A stretch of DNA of 50,913 nt from an uncultured Rhodospirillales bacterium (GTDB lineage: Bacteria > Pseudomonadota > Alphaproteobacteria > Azospirillales > Azospirillaceae), in contig CAIOBP010000172.1 in NCBI GenBank assembly GCA_903856295.1, forward strand, positions 1 to 50,913, written 5' to 3'. The notes below the pieces were generated by a model. That model was given only the letters and a program-made list of their open reading frames with translations, did no database searches and was not told the DNA's origin. A program made the position numbers and the translations under genes. This document shows, in pieces, positions 8,853 through 18,046 of the stretch (position 1 is the first letter of the stretch; every line of letters begins with the position of its first letter).

Positions 8853-9563
8853 ATGACCGAAGGTTCACCCCACACGACCGAGGGGCTGCCCCACATTCTG
8901 GTAGTCGACGACGATAACCGGCTGCGCGAACTGCTGCGCAAATATCTGGTCGACAACGGCTTTGTGGTGGCCACCGCCCGCGATGCCGCCGAGGCGCGGG
9001 CGCAGCTCGCCGCCCTGTGCTTCGACTTGATCATCCTCGACGTCATGATGCCGGGCGAAACCGGGCTGGAACTGACCGCCTCGCTGCGCAAGGCCAGCGA
9101 AATTCCGATCCTGCTGCTCACCGCCCGGGACGAGCCCGACGACCGCATCGCCGGCCTCGAGGCGGGCGCCGACGACTATCTGGCCAAGCCCTTCGAGCCG
9201 CGCGAACTGGTGCTGCGGCTGAATTCGATCTTGCGCCGGGCGCCGCCGCCGGCCATGCCCGAACCGGCGCGCACCCTGCGTCTCGGGCGCTGGACCTACC
9301 ATCCCGATCGCGACGAGCTGCGCGCCGGCGCCGAGATTTTGCGCCTGACCACCGCCGAAGCCGCCCTGATGCGGGTGCTGGCTGCCGCGCCGGGCACCGT
9401 GCTCAGCCGCGAGGAAGTGACGGGACGGCTCGGCGTCGACGGCAACGCCCGCTCGGTCGACGTCCAAGTCACCCGCCTGCGCCGCAAGATCGAGGACGAT
9501 CCCCGCCAGCCCCGCTACCTCCACACCGTGCGCGGCGAGGGTTATACTCTCCGCCCCGATTAA
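8853..9563 (+). CDS. OmpR-family response regulator
   Basis: This 236-residue two-component regulator has a receiver domain (residues about 14-125) with acidic pocket VVDDD, phosphoacceptor Asp63 in ILDVMMPGE and Lys in LAKPFEP. It is followed by a winged-helix OmpR/PhoB DNA-binding domain ending in VRGEGYTL. It acts in the cytoplasm as a transcription factor. Its kinase follows 130 bases later on the same strand, with a copy of a dispersed repeat in the gap. The signal and targets are unknown. It resembles the PetR/OmpR-like regulators of alphaproteobacteria, but I do not assign a symbol. Confidence 0.92.
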   Translation: MTEGSPHTTEGLPHILVVDDDNRLRELLRKYLVDNGFVVATARDAAEARAQLAALCFDLIILDVMMPGETGLELTASLRKASEIPILLLTARDEPDDRIAGLEAGADDYLAKPFEPRELVLRLNSILRRAPPPAMPEPARTLRLGRWTYHPDRDELRAGAEILRLTTAEAALMRVLAAAPGTVLSREEVTGRLGVDGNARSVDVQVTRLRRKIEDDPRQPRYLHTVRGEGYTLRPD

Positions 9564-9680
9564 CGGGGTCTGGGGCCGCCGGCCCCAGCGGGGTCCAGGG
9601 GCGGAGTCCCTTGGTCGCCGAAGGCCAGGGCGCTGCCCTGGACCCGCCAAAGGCCGGCGGCCTTTGGAAACCGGGATGTT
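9564..9680. repeat. dispersed GGGTCCAGGGG-type intergenic repeat, copy A
   Basis: A GC-rich, multi-hairpin intergenic element. It contains CCAGGG/CCCTGG arms and a perfect CCAAAGGCC/GGCCTTTGG stem (9647-9655 with 9659-9667). It begins with CGGGGTCTGGGG right after the upstream stop codon. A close relative occurs at 38009-38119, and a shorter one in inverse orientation at 22901-22965. It behaves like a REP/BIME family. Confidence 0.85.
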
Positions 9681-9695
9681 GCGTCGGGGTCCGAA

Positions 9696-11060
9696 ATGCC
9701 TGATTCGGAATATGCCAGTTCGTTCGCCACCGGAGCCTATGAGCGCCGCTTCGGCCTGAAGCGGCTGCTGCCGGGGACACTGTTCGGCCGGGTGCTGCTG
9801 ATCATGGTCACACCGGTCGTCCTGACCCAGATGGTCGCGACCTGGATCTTTTATGAACGCCACTGGGAAAACGTCACCCGGCGCCTGGGCTTCGCGGTGG
9901 CGGCGGAAATCGGGCTGGTGATCGACGGCCTCAATCACGCCCCCGACCAGCACGCCCGCGCCCGGATTCTCGAACAGACCGAGCGGCTCGCCGATCTGGT
10001 GATCACCGTCGAGCCCGGCGCCAGCCTGCCCGCCGACCCCACGCCACCGGCCAGCATGGTCGAGCGCACCCTCGGTCAGGCGATCGCCGAGCGGGTGCAG
10101 CGACCCTATGTCATCGATTCCCGCATGTCCCGCGAGTGGTACGACATCCGCGTCCAATTGCCCGGCGAGGTGCTGAAGGTGCTGGTTCCCGGCCGGCGCC
10201 TGTTCAGCCCGACCACCTACATCTTCATTTTGTGGATGGTCGGCAGCGCGCTGGTGCTGTTCGCCATCGCCATCGCCTTCATGCGCAACCAGATCCGCTC
10301 GATCCGCCGCCTCGCCATCGCCGCCGACAGCTTCGGCAAGGGCCGCGACGTGCCGGATTTCAGGCCCGAGGGCGCCAACGAGGTTCGGCAGGCCGCCGCC
10401 GCCTTCCTGCTGATGCGCGAACGCATCCAGCGCCAATTGAAGCAGCGCACCGAGATGCTCGCCGGAGTCAGCCACGATCTGCGCACGCCGCTCACCCGCA
10501 TGAAACTGGCCTTCGCCATGATGGGCGAAAGCCAGGACATCATCGAGCTGCAAGGCGACGTCGCCGAAATGGAGGCGATGATCGAAGCCTATCTCGCCTT
10601 CGCCCGGGGCGAGGGCAGCGAGCCCGCCGAGCCCGCCGATCTCGGCCGCTTGCTCAGCGAAGTGACGGTTAGCGCCCGCCGGGCCGGCGGCACCGTCGAA
10701 CTGGAGGTTGCGGGCACGCTGGTCCTGCCGCTGCGCCTGAACGCCTTCCGCCGCTGCCTGACCAATCTGCTGGCCAACAGCCGCCTTCACGCCGAAAGCG
10801 TCTGGATGCGCGCCCACCATCGCGATCCGGCGACCATCGAGATTGTGCTCGACGATGACGGCCCCGGCATTCCCGCCGAAGCCCGCGAGGACGTGTTCAA
10901 GCCCTTTTTTCGCCTTGATTCCTCGCGAAACTCCGAAACCGGGGGCGCCGGCCTCGGCCTCGCCATCGCCCGCGACGTCGTGCGCTCCCATGGCGGCGAA
11001 ATCACCCTCGACGACAGCCCCCAGGGCGGCCTCAGGGTGATCATTCGTCTGCCGGTGTGA
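9696..11060 (+). CDS. EnvZ-type sensor histidine kinase
   Basis: This 454-residue membrane kinase is the partner of the upstream OmpR-type regulator. It has a transmembrane segment near residues 28-52 and a periplasmic loop of about 115 residues. A second transmembrane segment lies near 172-192 (YIFILWMVGSALVLFAIAIAF). A HAMP linker, the DHp helix with phosphoacceptor His260 in GVSHDLRTPLTRMK, and a HATPase domain (N box NLLANSRLHA, DDDGPGIP, GGAGLGLAIA) follow. The order matches EnvZ. Sensed signal unknown. Confidence 0.92.
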   Translation: MPDSEYASSFATGAYERRFGLKRLLPGTLFGRVLLIMVTPVVLTQMVATWIFYERHWENVTRRLGFAVAAEIGLVIDGLNHAPDQHARARILEQTERLADLVITVEPGASLPADPTPPASMVERTLGQAIAERVQRPYVIDSRMSREWYDIRVQLPGEVLKVLVPGRRLFSPTTYIFILWMVGSALVLFAIAIAFMRNQIRSIRRLAIAADSFGKGRDVPDFRPEGANEVRQAAAAFLLMRERIQRQLKQRTEMLAGVSHDLRTPLTRMKLAFAMMGESQDIIELQGDVAEMEAMIEAYLAFARGEGSEPAEPADLGRLLSEVTVSARRAGGTVELEVAGTLVLPLRLNAFRRCLTNLLANSRLHAESVWMRAHHRDPATIEIVLDDDGPGIPAEAREDVFKPFFRLDSSRNSETGGAGLGLAIARDVVRSHGGEITLDDSPQGGLRVIIRLPV

Positions 11061-11098
11061 CCCCTCTCAACCCGATCGAAGCGAAAAGGAACGCGATC

Positions 11099-11569
11099 AT
11101 GACACGGATCAAATTGGCGGCGCTGGCCCTGCTGGCGGTCTTCGCACTGAATGTCCGGAGCGCCGCGGCCGAGGAAGTCGGCTGCGTCACCACCGCCTGG
11201 CAGTTGATTGGCGCCAATCACAAGATTTGCGTCGACGCCTTCGACGATCCCAAGGTTCCCGGAGTCGCCTGCCACCTCAGCCAGGCGCGCACCGGCGGTC
11301 TCGCCGGCAGCTTCGGCCTCGCCACCGACCCCTCGAAATTCTCGATCGCCTGCCGTCAGATCGGCCCGATCACCCTGCCGCAAAGCCTGCCCGAGAACGA
11401 GATCGTCTTCAACGAGAACACCTCGATCCTGTTCAAGCAGACCCGGGTGATCCGGATGTACGACAAGAAACGCGCCACCCTGGTTTATCTGGTCTACAGC
11501 ACCAAGCTGATCGATGGCTCACCGATGAACAGCGTCTCGACCGTCCCGGTCATGCCGTGGAAACAGTGA
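11099..11569 (+). CDS. creA: CreA family periplasmic protein
   Basis: This 156-residue protein has a cleavable signal peptide (residues 1-24, ending SAAAEE). The CreA-family core follows: vGcv-type start, DAFDDPKVPGVACHLSQA, FGLATDPSKFSIACRQIGPI and a C-terminal MYDKKRATLVYLVYSTK. The family is widespread and conserved but its role is unknown. I start at 11099 because a longer frame lacks the signal peptide at its N-terminus. A strong terminator follows the stop. Confidence 0.9.
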   Translation: MTRIKLAALALLAVFALNVRSAAAEEVGCVTTAWQLIGANHKICVDAFDDPKVPGVACHLSQARTGGLAGSFGLATDPSKFSIACRQIGPITLPQSLPENEIVFNENTSILFKQTRVIRMYDKKRATLVYLVYSTKLIDGSPMNSVSTVPVMPWKQ

Positions 11570-11580
11570 GGATTTGCCGA

Positions 11581-11627
11581 GCGCGCGATGCGATTCCGAG
11601 GAACCGCATCGCGCGCGCGCTTTCTTT
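11581..11627 (+). terminator. intrinsic terminator after creA
   Basis: GCGCGCGATGCG (11581-11592) pairs with CGCATCGCGCGC (11605-11616) around a 12-base loop. It is followed by GCGC and TTTCTTTT. It sits 12 bases after the creA stop and faces the convergent chorismate mutase gene. Confidence 0.85.
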
Positions 11628-11644
11628 TGACGACGATGAGAGGT

Positions 11645-12523
11645 TTATCGCAGCCCCAGCGGCACGGCGTAGCCGCCCAGGGTATTGAGGCGCACCGGGA
11701 CCGGAGCGAGGCGGTCGGCGCAGGCGGCGAGGCGGGAATCGCCGGGGCCGACGAAGCCCGCCACCTCGACCAGATGGACCGGCGCCGAACCGGGGCGGCT
11801 GAGCCAGCTGCTAAAATTGATCACCGGCAGGTAGCAGTTATCCAGCACGTCCTTGAGGCGGGCGCGGCTGACATCCTCGCCCAGCTCGATGCGCACCAGC
11901 GAACGGTCGAGCAGATACTGCGACTCGTCGTCTCCGGTGGGCTCGTGGGGCACCAGCGCGATCACCAGGGCGTCGCGATCCTCGCCCCGGCTGTTGCCGC
12001 GGCCGAAGAAGGGCAGGCGGGCGACCACGCGCGGCGTCTTGGCGTCGTCGCCATTGATGAAGCGCCACCAAGGATCGGTGTCGTCCTCGAAGGGAAAGGG
12101 CACGACGCCGACGCTGGCGGTGCCCTCGGCCACCGCGCGCACCACCGCCACCGGCGTTTTGGCCGCGGACATCGGGGTGAAACTGCCGAAATGATCGCGG
12201 GCGACGTCCCAGAACCCGCGCTTCTGTTCGTCGGGCGCGAAGACCACGACGCCGAATCGGCCCTGCATCTGGGTCAGGCCGGAAATCAGCTCCCGCCACA
12301 TGCGCATGACCACCGCCGCCGGCATCTCGCCGCAATGGCGTCCGGCGAGGCGGCGCAAGATCATGGCCTCGCGCGCCGGCCGCAACGCCACCTGCCCCGC
12401 GCCCTTGACGGCGCCGACCAGCTTGACCACCTCGGCGCGTTGCAGCAGCAGATCGTGAATGGCATCGTCGATGCCGTCGATCCGTTGGCGCAATTCGTCG
12501 AGGGGAGGGGTCGATTGTGTCAT
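11645..12523 (-). CDS. chorismate mutase (AroQ class) with C-terminal extension
   Basis: The first 90 or so residues of this 292-residue protein are an AroQ chorismate mutase: LDELRQRIDGIDDAIHDLLLQRAEVVKLVGAVKG, then the RPAREAMILRRLAGR block and EMPAAVVMRMWRELISG. This catalyses chorismate to prephenate for Phe and Tyr synthesis. The remaining 200 residues resemble a periplasmic-binding or prephenate-dehydratase-like region (FGVVVFAPDEQ, ASVGVVPFPFED, GRGNSRGEDRDALVIALVPHEP). I do not see the dehydratase TRF catalytic motif, so it is probably not a full PheA. Convergent with creA and divergent from metX. Confidence 0.85.
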   Translation of the reverse strand: MTQSTPPLDELRQRIDGIDDAIHDLLLQRAEVVKLVGAVKGAGQVALRPAREAMILRRLAGRHCGEMPAAVVMRMWRELISGLTQMQGRFGVVVFAPDEQKRGFWDVARDHFGSFTPMSAAKTPVAVVRAVAEGTASVGVVPFPFEDDTDPWWRFINGDDAKTPRVVARLPFFGRGNSRGEDRDALVIALVPHEPTGDDESQYLLDRSLVRIELGEDVSRARLKDVLDNCYLPVINFSSWLSRPGSAPVHLVEVAGFVGPGDSRLAACADRLAPVPVRLNTLGGYAVPLGLR

Positions 12524-12630
12524 GGTCGGGCAAACCGGTGCGTAAAAAGCGGGACAGAGGCGCTGGGAGAGTCTAGCGCCTGTCGGCGCCGCGGTCAAAA
12601 TCAAAGAAAGCCCCCAAGACAAAGAAAACG

Positions 12631-12659
12631 TTGACACCTCCAAGGCTTGGTTCATAGCT
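12631..12659 (+). promoter_or_regulatory. promoter for metX-metW
   Basis: A consensus TTGACA (12631-12636), a 17-base spacer and ATAGCT (12654-12659) predict transcription from about 12666. This rules out the first in-frame ATG at 12647 as the metX start. Confidence 0.55.
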
Positions 12660-12703
12660 ATGCGGCCTTGATGTGCAGCTCCGAGTGCGACCCCGCCAAA
12701 TTC

Positions 12704-13909
12704 ATGCCCACTGAGCAACCAGCCCTCGACACGGCGACCGTTGGCGCCGATCTCGAGCATGAACCGCGACTGATGCTGGCGACCAGCCGGCCGATGCCCC
12801 TCGATTGCGGCGAGCAGTTGCGGAGCTTTCCGGTTGCCTACCGCACGTTCGGGTCGCTCAACGCCGACAAGTCCAACGCCATCCTGATTTGCCACGCCCT
12901 GACCGGCGATCAGTACGTGATCGGCCGCAACCCGGTGACCGGCAAGCCGGGCTGGTGGGAAATCGCGGTCGGACCCGGACGGCCGATCGACACCGACCGC
13001 TTTTTCGTGATCTGCGCCAACGCGCTGGGCGGCTGCATGGGCACGGCCGGGCCACGCGAGATCGACCCCGCCACCGGCGAGCCCTACGGCCTCAATTTCC
13101 CGGTGATCACCATCGCCGACATGGTGCGCGCCCAGAAGCTGCTGGTCGATCATCTCGGGATTTCCCAGCTGTTCGCCGTCATCGGCGGTTCGATGGGCGG
13201 CATGCAGGTGCTGCAATGGGCCTCGGATTATCCCGACTCCGTGTTCGCCGCGCTGCCGCTGGCCGCCGCGCCCCGGCATTCGGCCCAGAACATCGCCTTT
13301 GGCGAGGTCGGGCGGCAGGCGATCATGGCCGATCCCGACTGGTGCGGCGGCAACTACGTTCGCCAGGGCAAGCGCCCCGAACGCGGGCTGGCGGTGGCGC
13401 GCATGGCCGCCCACATCACCTATCTGTCCGAGACCGCGCTTCAGCGCAAGTTCGGGCGCAATCTCCAGGACCGGGCGGGGTTCACCTACGGCTTCGGCGC
13501 CGACTTCCAGGTCGAGTCGTACCTGCGCTATCAGGGCAATGCCTTCGTCGAGCGCTTCGACGCCAATTCCTACCTCTACATCACCCGCGCCATGGATTAT
13601 TTCGATCTGGCGCGCGAGCATGGCGGCGTGCTGTCGCGGGCCTTTCTCCATAACGGCCGGGCGACTCCGGTGCGTTTCTGCGTCATCAGCTTTTCCAGCG
13701 ACTGGCTGTTTCCCACCGCCGTCTCGCGGGAGATCGTCCACAGCCTCAACGCCGTGGCCGCCAATGTCAGCTTCGTCGAGGTCACCACCGACAAGGGCCA
13801 CGACGCCTTCCTGCTCGACGAGCCGGAACTGCATCAGGTGCTCTCCGGCTTCCTCGACGGCTGCGCCACCCACCGGGGATTGCCGCGACGGCGGCGAGGG
13901 TTGAGATGA
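12704..13909 (+). CDS. metX: homoserine O-acetyltransferase (alpha/beta hydrolase)
   Basis: Acylates homoserine in methionine synthesis; cytoplasmic. The nucleophile is Ser163 in [43 protein letters not shown] and the C-terminal [11 protein letters not shown] (catalytic His region) are all family signatures. In-frame ATGs lie at 12647, 12671 and 12704. The promoter excludes the first, and the length before the conserved LDCGE block favours the third (401 residues). It overlaps metW by four bases (ATGA), the usual metXW arrangement. Some MetX enzymes use succinyl-CoA instead of acetyl-CoA, which I cannot decide. Confidence 0.93.
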   Translation: MPTEQPALDTATVGADLEHEPRLMLATSRPMPLDCGEQLRSFPVAYRTFGSLNADKSNAILICHALTGDQYVIGRNPVTGKPGWWEIAVGPGRPIDTDRFFVICANALGGCMGTAGPREIDPATGEPYGLNFPVITIADMVRAQKLLVDHLGISQLFAVIGGSMGGMQVLQWASDYPDSVFAALPLAAAPRHSAQNIAFGEVGRQAIMADPDWCGGNYVRQGKRPERGLAVARMAAHITYLSETALQRKFGRNLQDRAGFTYGFGADFQVESYLRYQGNAFVERFDANSYLYITRAMDYFDLAREHGGVLSRAFLHNGRATPVRFCVISFSSDWLFPTAVSREIVHSLNAVAANVSFVEVTTDKGHDAFLLDEPELHQVLSGFLDGCATHRGLPRRRRGLR

Positions 13910-14568
13910 GATTCGGACCCGAATACGACCCTGCCGAGCACGAGGACGACCGGCCGACCGCCGAGCCCGCCATCCGCACCGATCTCAAGCTGATCGCCGA
14001 CATGATCGTGCCCGGCTCGCGGGTGCTCGATGTCGGCTGCGGCGATGGCGCCCTGCTCGCCCATCTCGTTCACACCAAGGGCGTCGACGGGCGCGGCATC
14101 GAGCTTTCGATGGATGGCGTGAAATTCTGCGTCAATCACGGCCTTTCGGTGATTCAGGGCGACGCCGACACCGACCTGAAGGACTATCCCAGCGACGCCT
14201 TCGATTATGTCATCCTGTCCCAGACCCTCCAGGCGATGCGGGCGCCGCGCGAGGTGCTGCTGGATCTGGTGCGCATCGGCAAACACGCCGTGGTCTCGCT
14301 GCCCAATTTCGGCCACTGGCGGATTCGCGCCTGGCTGCTGTTCATGGGCCAGATGCCGGTGACCCAGCGCCTCGGCCATCAATGGTGGAACACCCCCAAC
14401 ATCCACCTCTGCACCATCACCGATTTCGTGGATCTATGCCGCGAAGTCGGGGTGGTGATCGAAGACACCGTGATCCTCGACCGCTTCGACCGCGTGCGTG
14501 GCCACGGCTTCGGCGGCTTCGCCAATTTCATCGCCGAACAGGCGGTGTTTCTGTTGCGGCGGGGCTGA
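13906..14568 (+). CDS. metW: methionine biosynthesis protein MetW
   Basis: This 220-residue protein has a SAM-methyltransferase-like fold with motif [13 protein letters not shown]. The MetW-specific blocks [22 protein letters not shown] and [13 protein letters not shown] follow. MetW associates with and activates MetX in proteobacteria. It overlaps metX by four bases, so the two are made together. It ends 11 bases from the convergent gene at 14580. Confidence 0.95.
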   Translation: MRFGPEYDPAEHEDDRPTAEPAIRTDLKLIADMIVPGSRVLDVGCGDGALLAHLVHTKGVDGRGIELSMDGVKFCVNHGLSVIQGDADTDLKDYPSDAFDYVILSQTLQAMRAPREVLLDLVRIGKHAVVSLPNFGHWRIRAWLLFMGQMPVTQRLGHQWWNTPNIHLCTITDFVDLCREVGVVIEDTVILDRFDRVRGHGFGGFANFIAEQAVFLLRRG

Positions 14569-14579
14569 GGGGACGCGGA

Positions 14580-15263
14580 TCAATTGATGTCGGTCAGCAG
14601 GCCGATCTTCAGGGCCTCTTCCTTGGTCAGGATTTTTTCATGGCCAGCTCTCGGGCTGTGCACGGCCCACTCGACGAAATTGGCGTTGAGCCCCCTCTCG
14701 ATGTAAAGTTTTTTCAGCATTTCGTTGGTCTCAAGAATTGTCCGCGAGGGCATGGCGGTCATCGATTGTCCCGACGGGCTGGGATCATCCGACGCGCCAT
14801 GGATCAGGTAAGATGATTTCAGCATGCCGATGCGTTTGGTCGCGGAAGCAAGAATGATCGTGCAAGAGCTGATGCAGTATTCGGAAACGATCACCGTCAT
14901 GTTCGAGCGTCTGGCGAATGCCGCGATCACCATGGCATGATTTATACTGCCGCCCTCCGACGCGATATGAATCGTTTTGATCCCCCTCATGCCCTGGGTA
15001 CTGAGGGCAGTCAGCATTTCCTGCCCAACCGGGCCGCGCAAATACAATGTATCGGCAATTCTTTGAACGGAAACCTCGCAAAGCGCCGGTCCGCAATACA
15101 GGATGAAACCGCAAAAGACCAGAAGCGAAACGAACCCGAGCCGCGCTCGTCCCAACCAAGCAAAGGGCGCCGAACACCACGAAAAAAGTGCAAAATGGCG
15201 CCCAGGCGACCACTTGCGGCTTCTCCCGACGGAGTCAGCGGACGTCTTCTTCACTGTCGTCAC
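14580..15263 (-). CDS. exported ClpP/crotonase-fold protein (COG3904-like)
   Basis: This 227-residue protein has a basic, 45-residue N-terminus and one hydrophobic segment (GFVSLLVFCGFILYCGPAL), then a soluble domain outside the membrane. The domain reads LYLRGPVGQEM, IHIASEGGSINHAMVIA, SEYCISSCTIILASATKRIG and SYLIHGA. This is the oxyanion-hole glycine and Ser-Cys-Thr pattern of secreted ClpP-like proteins. A proteolytic role is plausible but unproven. The listed start is a GTG, and later in-frame GTGs are possible. GC is lower than in neighbouring housekeeping genes, hinting at transfer. Confidence 0.7.
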   Translation of the reverse strand: MTTVKKTSADSVGRSRKWSPGRHFALFSWCSAPFAWLGRARLGFVSLLVFCGFILYCGPALCEVSVQRIADTLYLRGPVGQEMLTALSTQGMRGIKTIHIASEGGSINHAMVIAAFARRSNMTVIVSEYCISSCTIILASATKRIGMLKSSYLIHGASDDPSPSGQSMTAMPSRTILETNEMLKKLYIERGLNANFVEWAVHSPRAGHEKILTKEEALKIGLLTDIN

Positions 15264-15449
15264 CGGGGCTCGACCGCTACAGGATCGTTCGCATGGGCAT
15301 GTTCACGGGAATGCTTCGGGCAGTCTATGCCACCCCACCCGTCGAGTCAAACCTCCGCCCGGGCGGCGGCCGTACTTGCCATTTGCGCTTTGGCTCCGGG
15401 CGGGGCATAACCCGGCCCAGCGGTTCCTCCGAAGGCGAAGACCAGACCC

Positions 15450-16550
15450 ATGGGTTTCAATTGCGGCATCGTCGGCCTGCCCAATGTCGGCAAATCGACT
15501 CTCTTCAACGCGCTGACCGCCACCCAGGCGGCCGAGGCGGCGAATTTTCCCTTTTGCACCAAGGAGCCGAATGTCGGCCGGGTCGGCGTGCCGGATCCGC
15601 GGCTCGACAAGGTGTGCGCCATCGGCAAGTCGGCGAAGATCATCCCGACCCAGTTGGAATTCGTCGATATCGCCGGGCTGATCCGGGGCGCCTCCAAGGG
15701 CGAAGGGCTGGGCAACCAGTTCCTGGCCAACATCCGCGAGGTCGACGCGATTCTTCACGTGCTGCGCTGCTTCGAGGATGACGACGTCACCCATGTCGAA
15801 GGCGACATCGATCCGCTGCGCGACGCCGAAACCGTCGAAACCGAGCTGATGCTCGCCGATCTCGACTCGCTGGAGCGCCGCCTGACCGCCGCGCAAAAGA
15901 AGGCCAAGGGCGGCGACAAGGACGCCAAGGCCCTGGCCGCGCTGATGGAACCGGCCCTGGCCGCGCTCCAGGCCGGCAAGCCGGCGCGCACGGTCAAGGT
16001 CGATCCGGAAGACAAGGAGCTGTGGCGCTCGCTGCAGCTGCTGACCTCCAAGCCGGTGCTCTACGTCTGCAACGTCGAGGAAGCCTCGGCGGCCAGCGGC
16101 AACAGCCTCTCGGCCAAGGTCGCGACCAAGGCGGCGGCGGAAGGTGCGGCGTCGGTGGTGATCTCGGCGGCGATCGAGAGCGAGGTCGCCCAACTCAGCG
16201 ACCCCGAGGAAAAGCGCGAGTTCCTCGCCGCCCTCGGCATGGCCGAAACCGGCCTCAACCGCGTGATCCGCGCCGGCTACGGCCTGCTCGACCTGATCAC
16301 CTTCTTCACCGTCGGCCCCAAGGAAGCCCGGGCCTGGACCGTCCGCCGCAACGCCCGCGCGCCCGAAGCGGCCGGCGCCATCCACACCGACTTCGAACGC
16401 GGCTTCATCCGCGCCGAAACCATCGCCTACGACGCCTTCGTCGAACTCGGCGGCGAACAAGCCTGCAAAGATGCCGGCAAAATGCGCCAGGAAGGCAAAG
16501 AGTACGTCGTCCAGGACGGCGACATCTTCCACTTCCGGTTTAACGTGTAG
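15450..16550 (+). CDS. ychF: redox-regulated ATPase / Obg-type GTPase YchF
   Basis: This 366-residue Obg-family P-loop protein binds ATP and associates with ribosomes. It has [15 protein letters not shown] (G1), the YchF-typical [31 protein letters not shown] (G3) and an N-x-x-E in place of the GTPase NKxD (CNVEEAS). The NVEE change is the basis of its ATP preference. The C-terminal TGS-like domain ends IFHFRFNV. Length and motifs are standard. The preceding 186-base gap shows no neighbouring pth gene, unlike many genomes. Confidence 0.96.
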   Translation: MGFNCGIVGLPNVGKSTLFNALTATQAAEAANFPFCTKEPNVGRVGVPDPRLDKVCAIGKSAKIIPTQLEFVDIAGLIRGASKGEGLGNQFLANIREVDAILHVLRCFEDDDVTHVEGDIDPLRDAETVETELMLADLDSLERRLTAAQKKAKGGDKDAKALAALMEPALAALQAGKPARTVKVDPEDKELWRSLQLLTSKPVLYVCNVEEASAASGNSLSAKVATKAAAEGAASVVISAAIESEVAQLSDPEEKREFLAALGMAETGLNRVIRAGYGLLDLITFFTVGPKEARAWTVRRNARAPEAAGAIHTDFERGFIRAETIAYDAFVELGGEQACKDAGKMRQEGKEYVVQDGDIFHFRFNV

Positions 16551-16590
16551 GGCGGGGGCGCTGCGTGGTGATTCGGCTGGCGGCGGCTGC

Positions 16591-16620
16591 TTGACACCGA
16601 TTCGGTCCGGTGGCTATGGT
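16591..16620 (+). promoter_or_regulatory. consensus promoter placing transcription start at the ATG of the unknown cassette
   Basis: TTGACA (16591-16596), an 18-base spacer and TATGGT (16615-16620) predict a transcript start at about 16627. The first codon of the downstream gene is at 16628, so the mRNA would be leaderless. No Shine-Dalgarno is seen before that ATG. Confidence 0.5.
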
Positions 16621-16627
16621 GCCGGCC

Positions 16628-17125
16628 ATGACGAATCTCTGCCTGTACTCCACCAATGTCTGGGTCAAACACCACATCTGCCGGGAATATCGGCACGATG
16701 TCCACTATGTTTGGTGCAGTGAACAATTCGACCCGTCTCAGCAAGGGCGACACACTGGCGGCTCGCTGATTCCGGCAACGTCGAGTCCGGCGGAGATTCA
16801 TCGAGATCTGTCTGTTGCCGTTAAGCGACCCGACCAACACAATGCCAAGATCAAGGAACAGCGGAATGGCCTTAAAAAGTTGGCTCGTCAATGGCTTAAG
16901 GCGAGCGAGATAACGCAGCCGGAACACGATGATATTATCTTCGATCTGGACAACAGGGGTTTAGAAATCTGGCGTCCGCTGATATATGTTATTCCTAGAG
17001 CGGGGCTTGCTGCGGGCCGCATCCAACCAGTCCCGGCGAGCAAGCGAGCCGGAATGGGTAAAGAATTCATCATTGCCGATCTCAAGGGCGACGAGTTTGA
17101 CGTGATCGAGATGGACCATGCTTGA
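16628..17125 (+). CDS. protein of unknown function, first gene of a two-gene cassette
   Basis: This 165-residue cytoplasmic-looking protein matches no family I recognise. The N-terminus is rich in aromatic residues, His and Cys (NLCLYSTNVWVKHHICREYRHD). The middle is charged, and the C-terminus alternates hydrophobic and acidic residues (IIADLKGDEFDVIEMD). No membrane segment or signal peptide is present. Third-position GC is clearly lower than in ychF just upstream, suggesting acquisition. It overlaps the next gene by eight bases, so the pair is translationally coupled. I choose the ATG at 16628; an in-frame ATG at 16610 lies within the promoter. A toxin-antitoxin or phage-defence role is possible but not shown. 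Confidence 0.65.
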   Translation: MTNLCLYSTNVWVKHHICREYRHDVHYVWCSEQFDPSQQGRHTGGSLIPATSSPAEIHRDLSVAVKRPDQHNAKIKEQRNGLKKLARQWLKASEITQPEHDDIIFDLDNRGLEIWRPLIYVIPRAGLAAGRIQPVPASKRAGMGKEFIIADLKGDEFDVIEMDHA

Positions 17126-18026
17126 ATCTCTAAAGTGCCACGAAAAATCCGAAGCGATGGATGTTTTGGCCCGGGCCATGGGAGCATTGTTGCCGGATCC
17201 CTTGACCGGTGAGGTATCTCTGCCGGCCCATGACGATGAAGCCCTTTCGTTAATTCGCGAGGTGGCGCGACGCTTTCGTGCCGACTTGTCCGATTTGTCT
17301 GCCGATCAGCGTGTTCGCATTCTTGATCATGTCGGTCAGGAGTATAGTAGCCTTGCATTAAAAGGGGTCGACAAGAAAGAAATTCGCAACCGCCTTGGTG
17401 CGCGAGGCAGCTTGGCGCCAATTCAATTTAAGGTAACTTACAGCTCTCTTTTGAAGCGAGATGTGGGTCGGAGAGGGCTTTCTCTGAAAGAGGTTGAGGC
17501 AACTGTAAAACGCCCGACGATGTATCAGCACCTCTTTTCAACAAAAGAGATGGGAGCCGCTCCACCCGTTTCTCTTTTTGTGCACTACAATGGGCTGACC
17601 GACAAACGCTTCCATCGGTGGGTTTTTGTAATTGCGCTGCGCCAAGGGTGCGAGATCAACGCTCTAAATGCTTGGCATGTTTTCTCGGATGACCTGCCGG
17701 AAGGTTTGGAGATAGAGACGCCTCTTGACCTTCTTGAGGCGTACTGCGACGTGTTCGGCATACCGATGCATTTTTGTGGTTTGCAGGGTGAAAAGTTTCT
17801 GTTTTTCAGACGAGTAAAGAACATCTCGCCAGACGATTTCCATCGCGAGGCCGTTCAGGCCGCTCGGTCGAGCGGGTATGACTCTGGCATCGGAATGTTT
17901 GGTGCATCAGAAGCTGTTGATACCTTTGCTACCGACATTTCCGTTGCATCGTTCTTCGACATGAATAAATACCGAGCATCCCTTACGGCCCACGGCATCA
18001 AATTTGACCAGACACCTCGCCGATAG
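17118..18026 (+). CDS. protein of unknown function, second gene of a two-gene cassette
   Basis: This 302-residue soluble protein is not recognised. It is mostly helical at the N-terminus (SLIREVARRFRADLSDLSADQRVRILDHV). A mixed alpha/beta centre follows, with repeated aromatic and basic residues (VSLFVHYNGLTDKRFHRWVFVIAL). The C-terminal half is possibly catalytic or binding but has no known motif. Codon use is AT-richer than the genome average. The start overlaps the first gene's end by eight bases. It is convergent with the DUF2061 gene 20 bases away. The two genes form an isolated cassette between ychF and DUF2061. Confidence 0.7.
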   Translation: MLESLKCHEKSEAMDVLARAMGALLPDPLTGEVSLPAHDDEALSLIREVARRFRADLSDLSADQRVRILDHVGQEYSSLALKGVDKKEIRNRLGARGSLAPIQFKVTYSSLLKRDVGRRGLSLKEVEATVKRPTMYQHLFSTKEMGAAPPVSLFVHYNGLTDKRFHRWVFVIALRQGCEINALNAWHVFSDDLPEGLEIETPLDLLEAYCDVFGIPMHFCGLQGEKFLFFRRVKNISPDDFHREAVQAARSSGYDSGIGMFGASEAVDTFATDISVASFFDMNKYRASLTAHGIKFDQTPRR

Positions 18027-18046
18027 GGCGGCGACAGCCGCCCCCC

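Noticed and set aside
8865-10991. A 708-codon minus-strand frame opposite the two-component genes
   Set aside because: The + strand carries complete response-regulator and kinase motifs; this frame has none.
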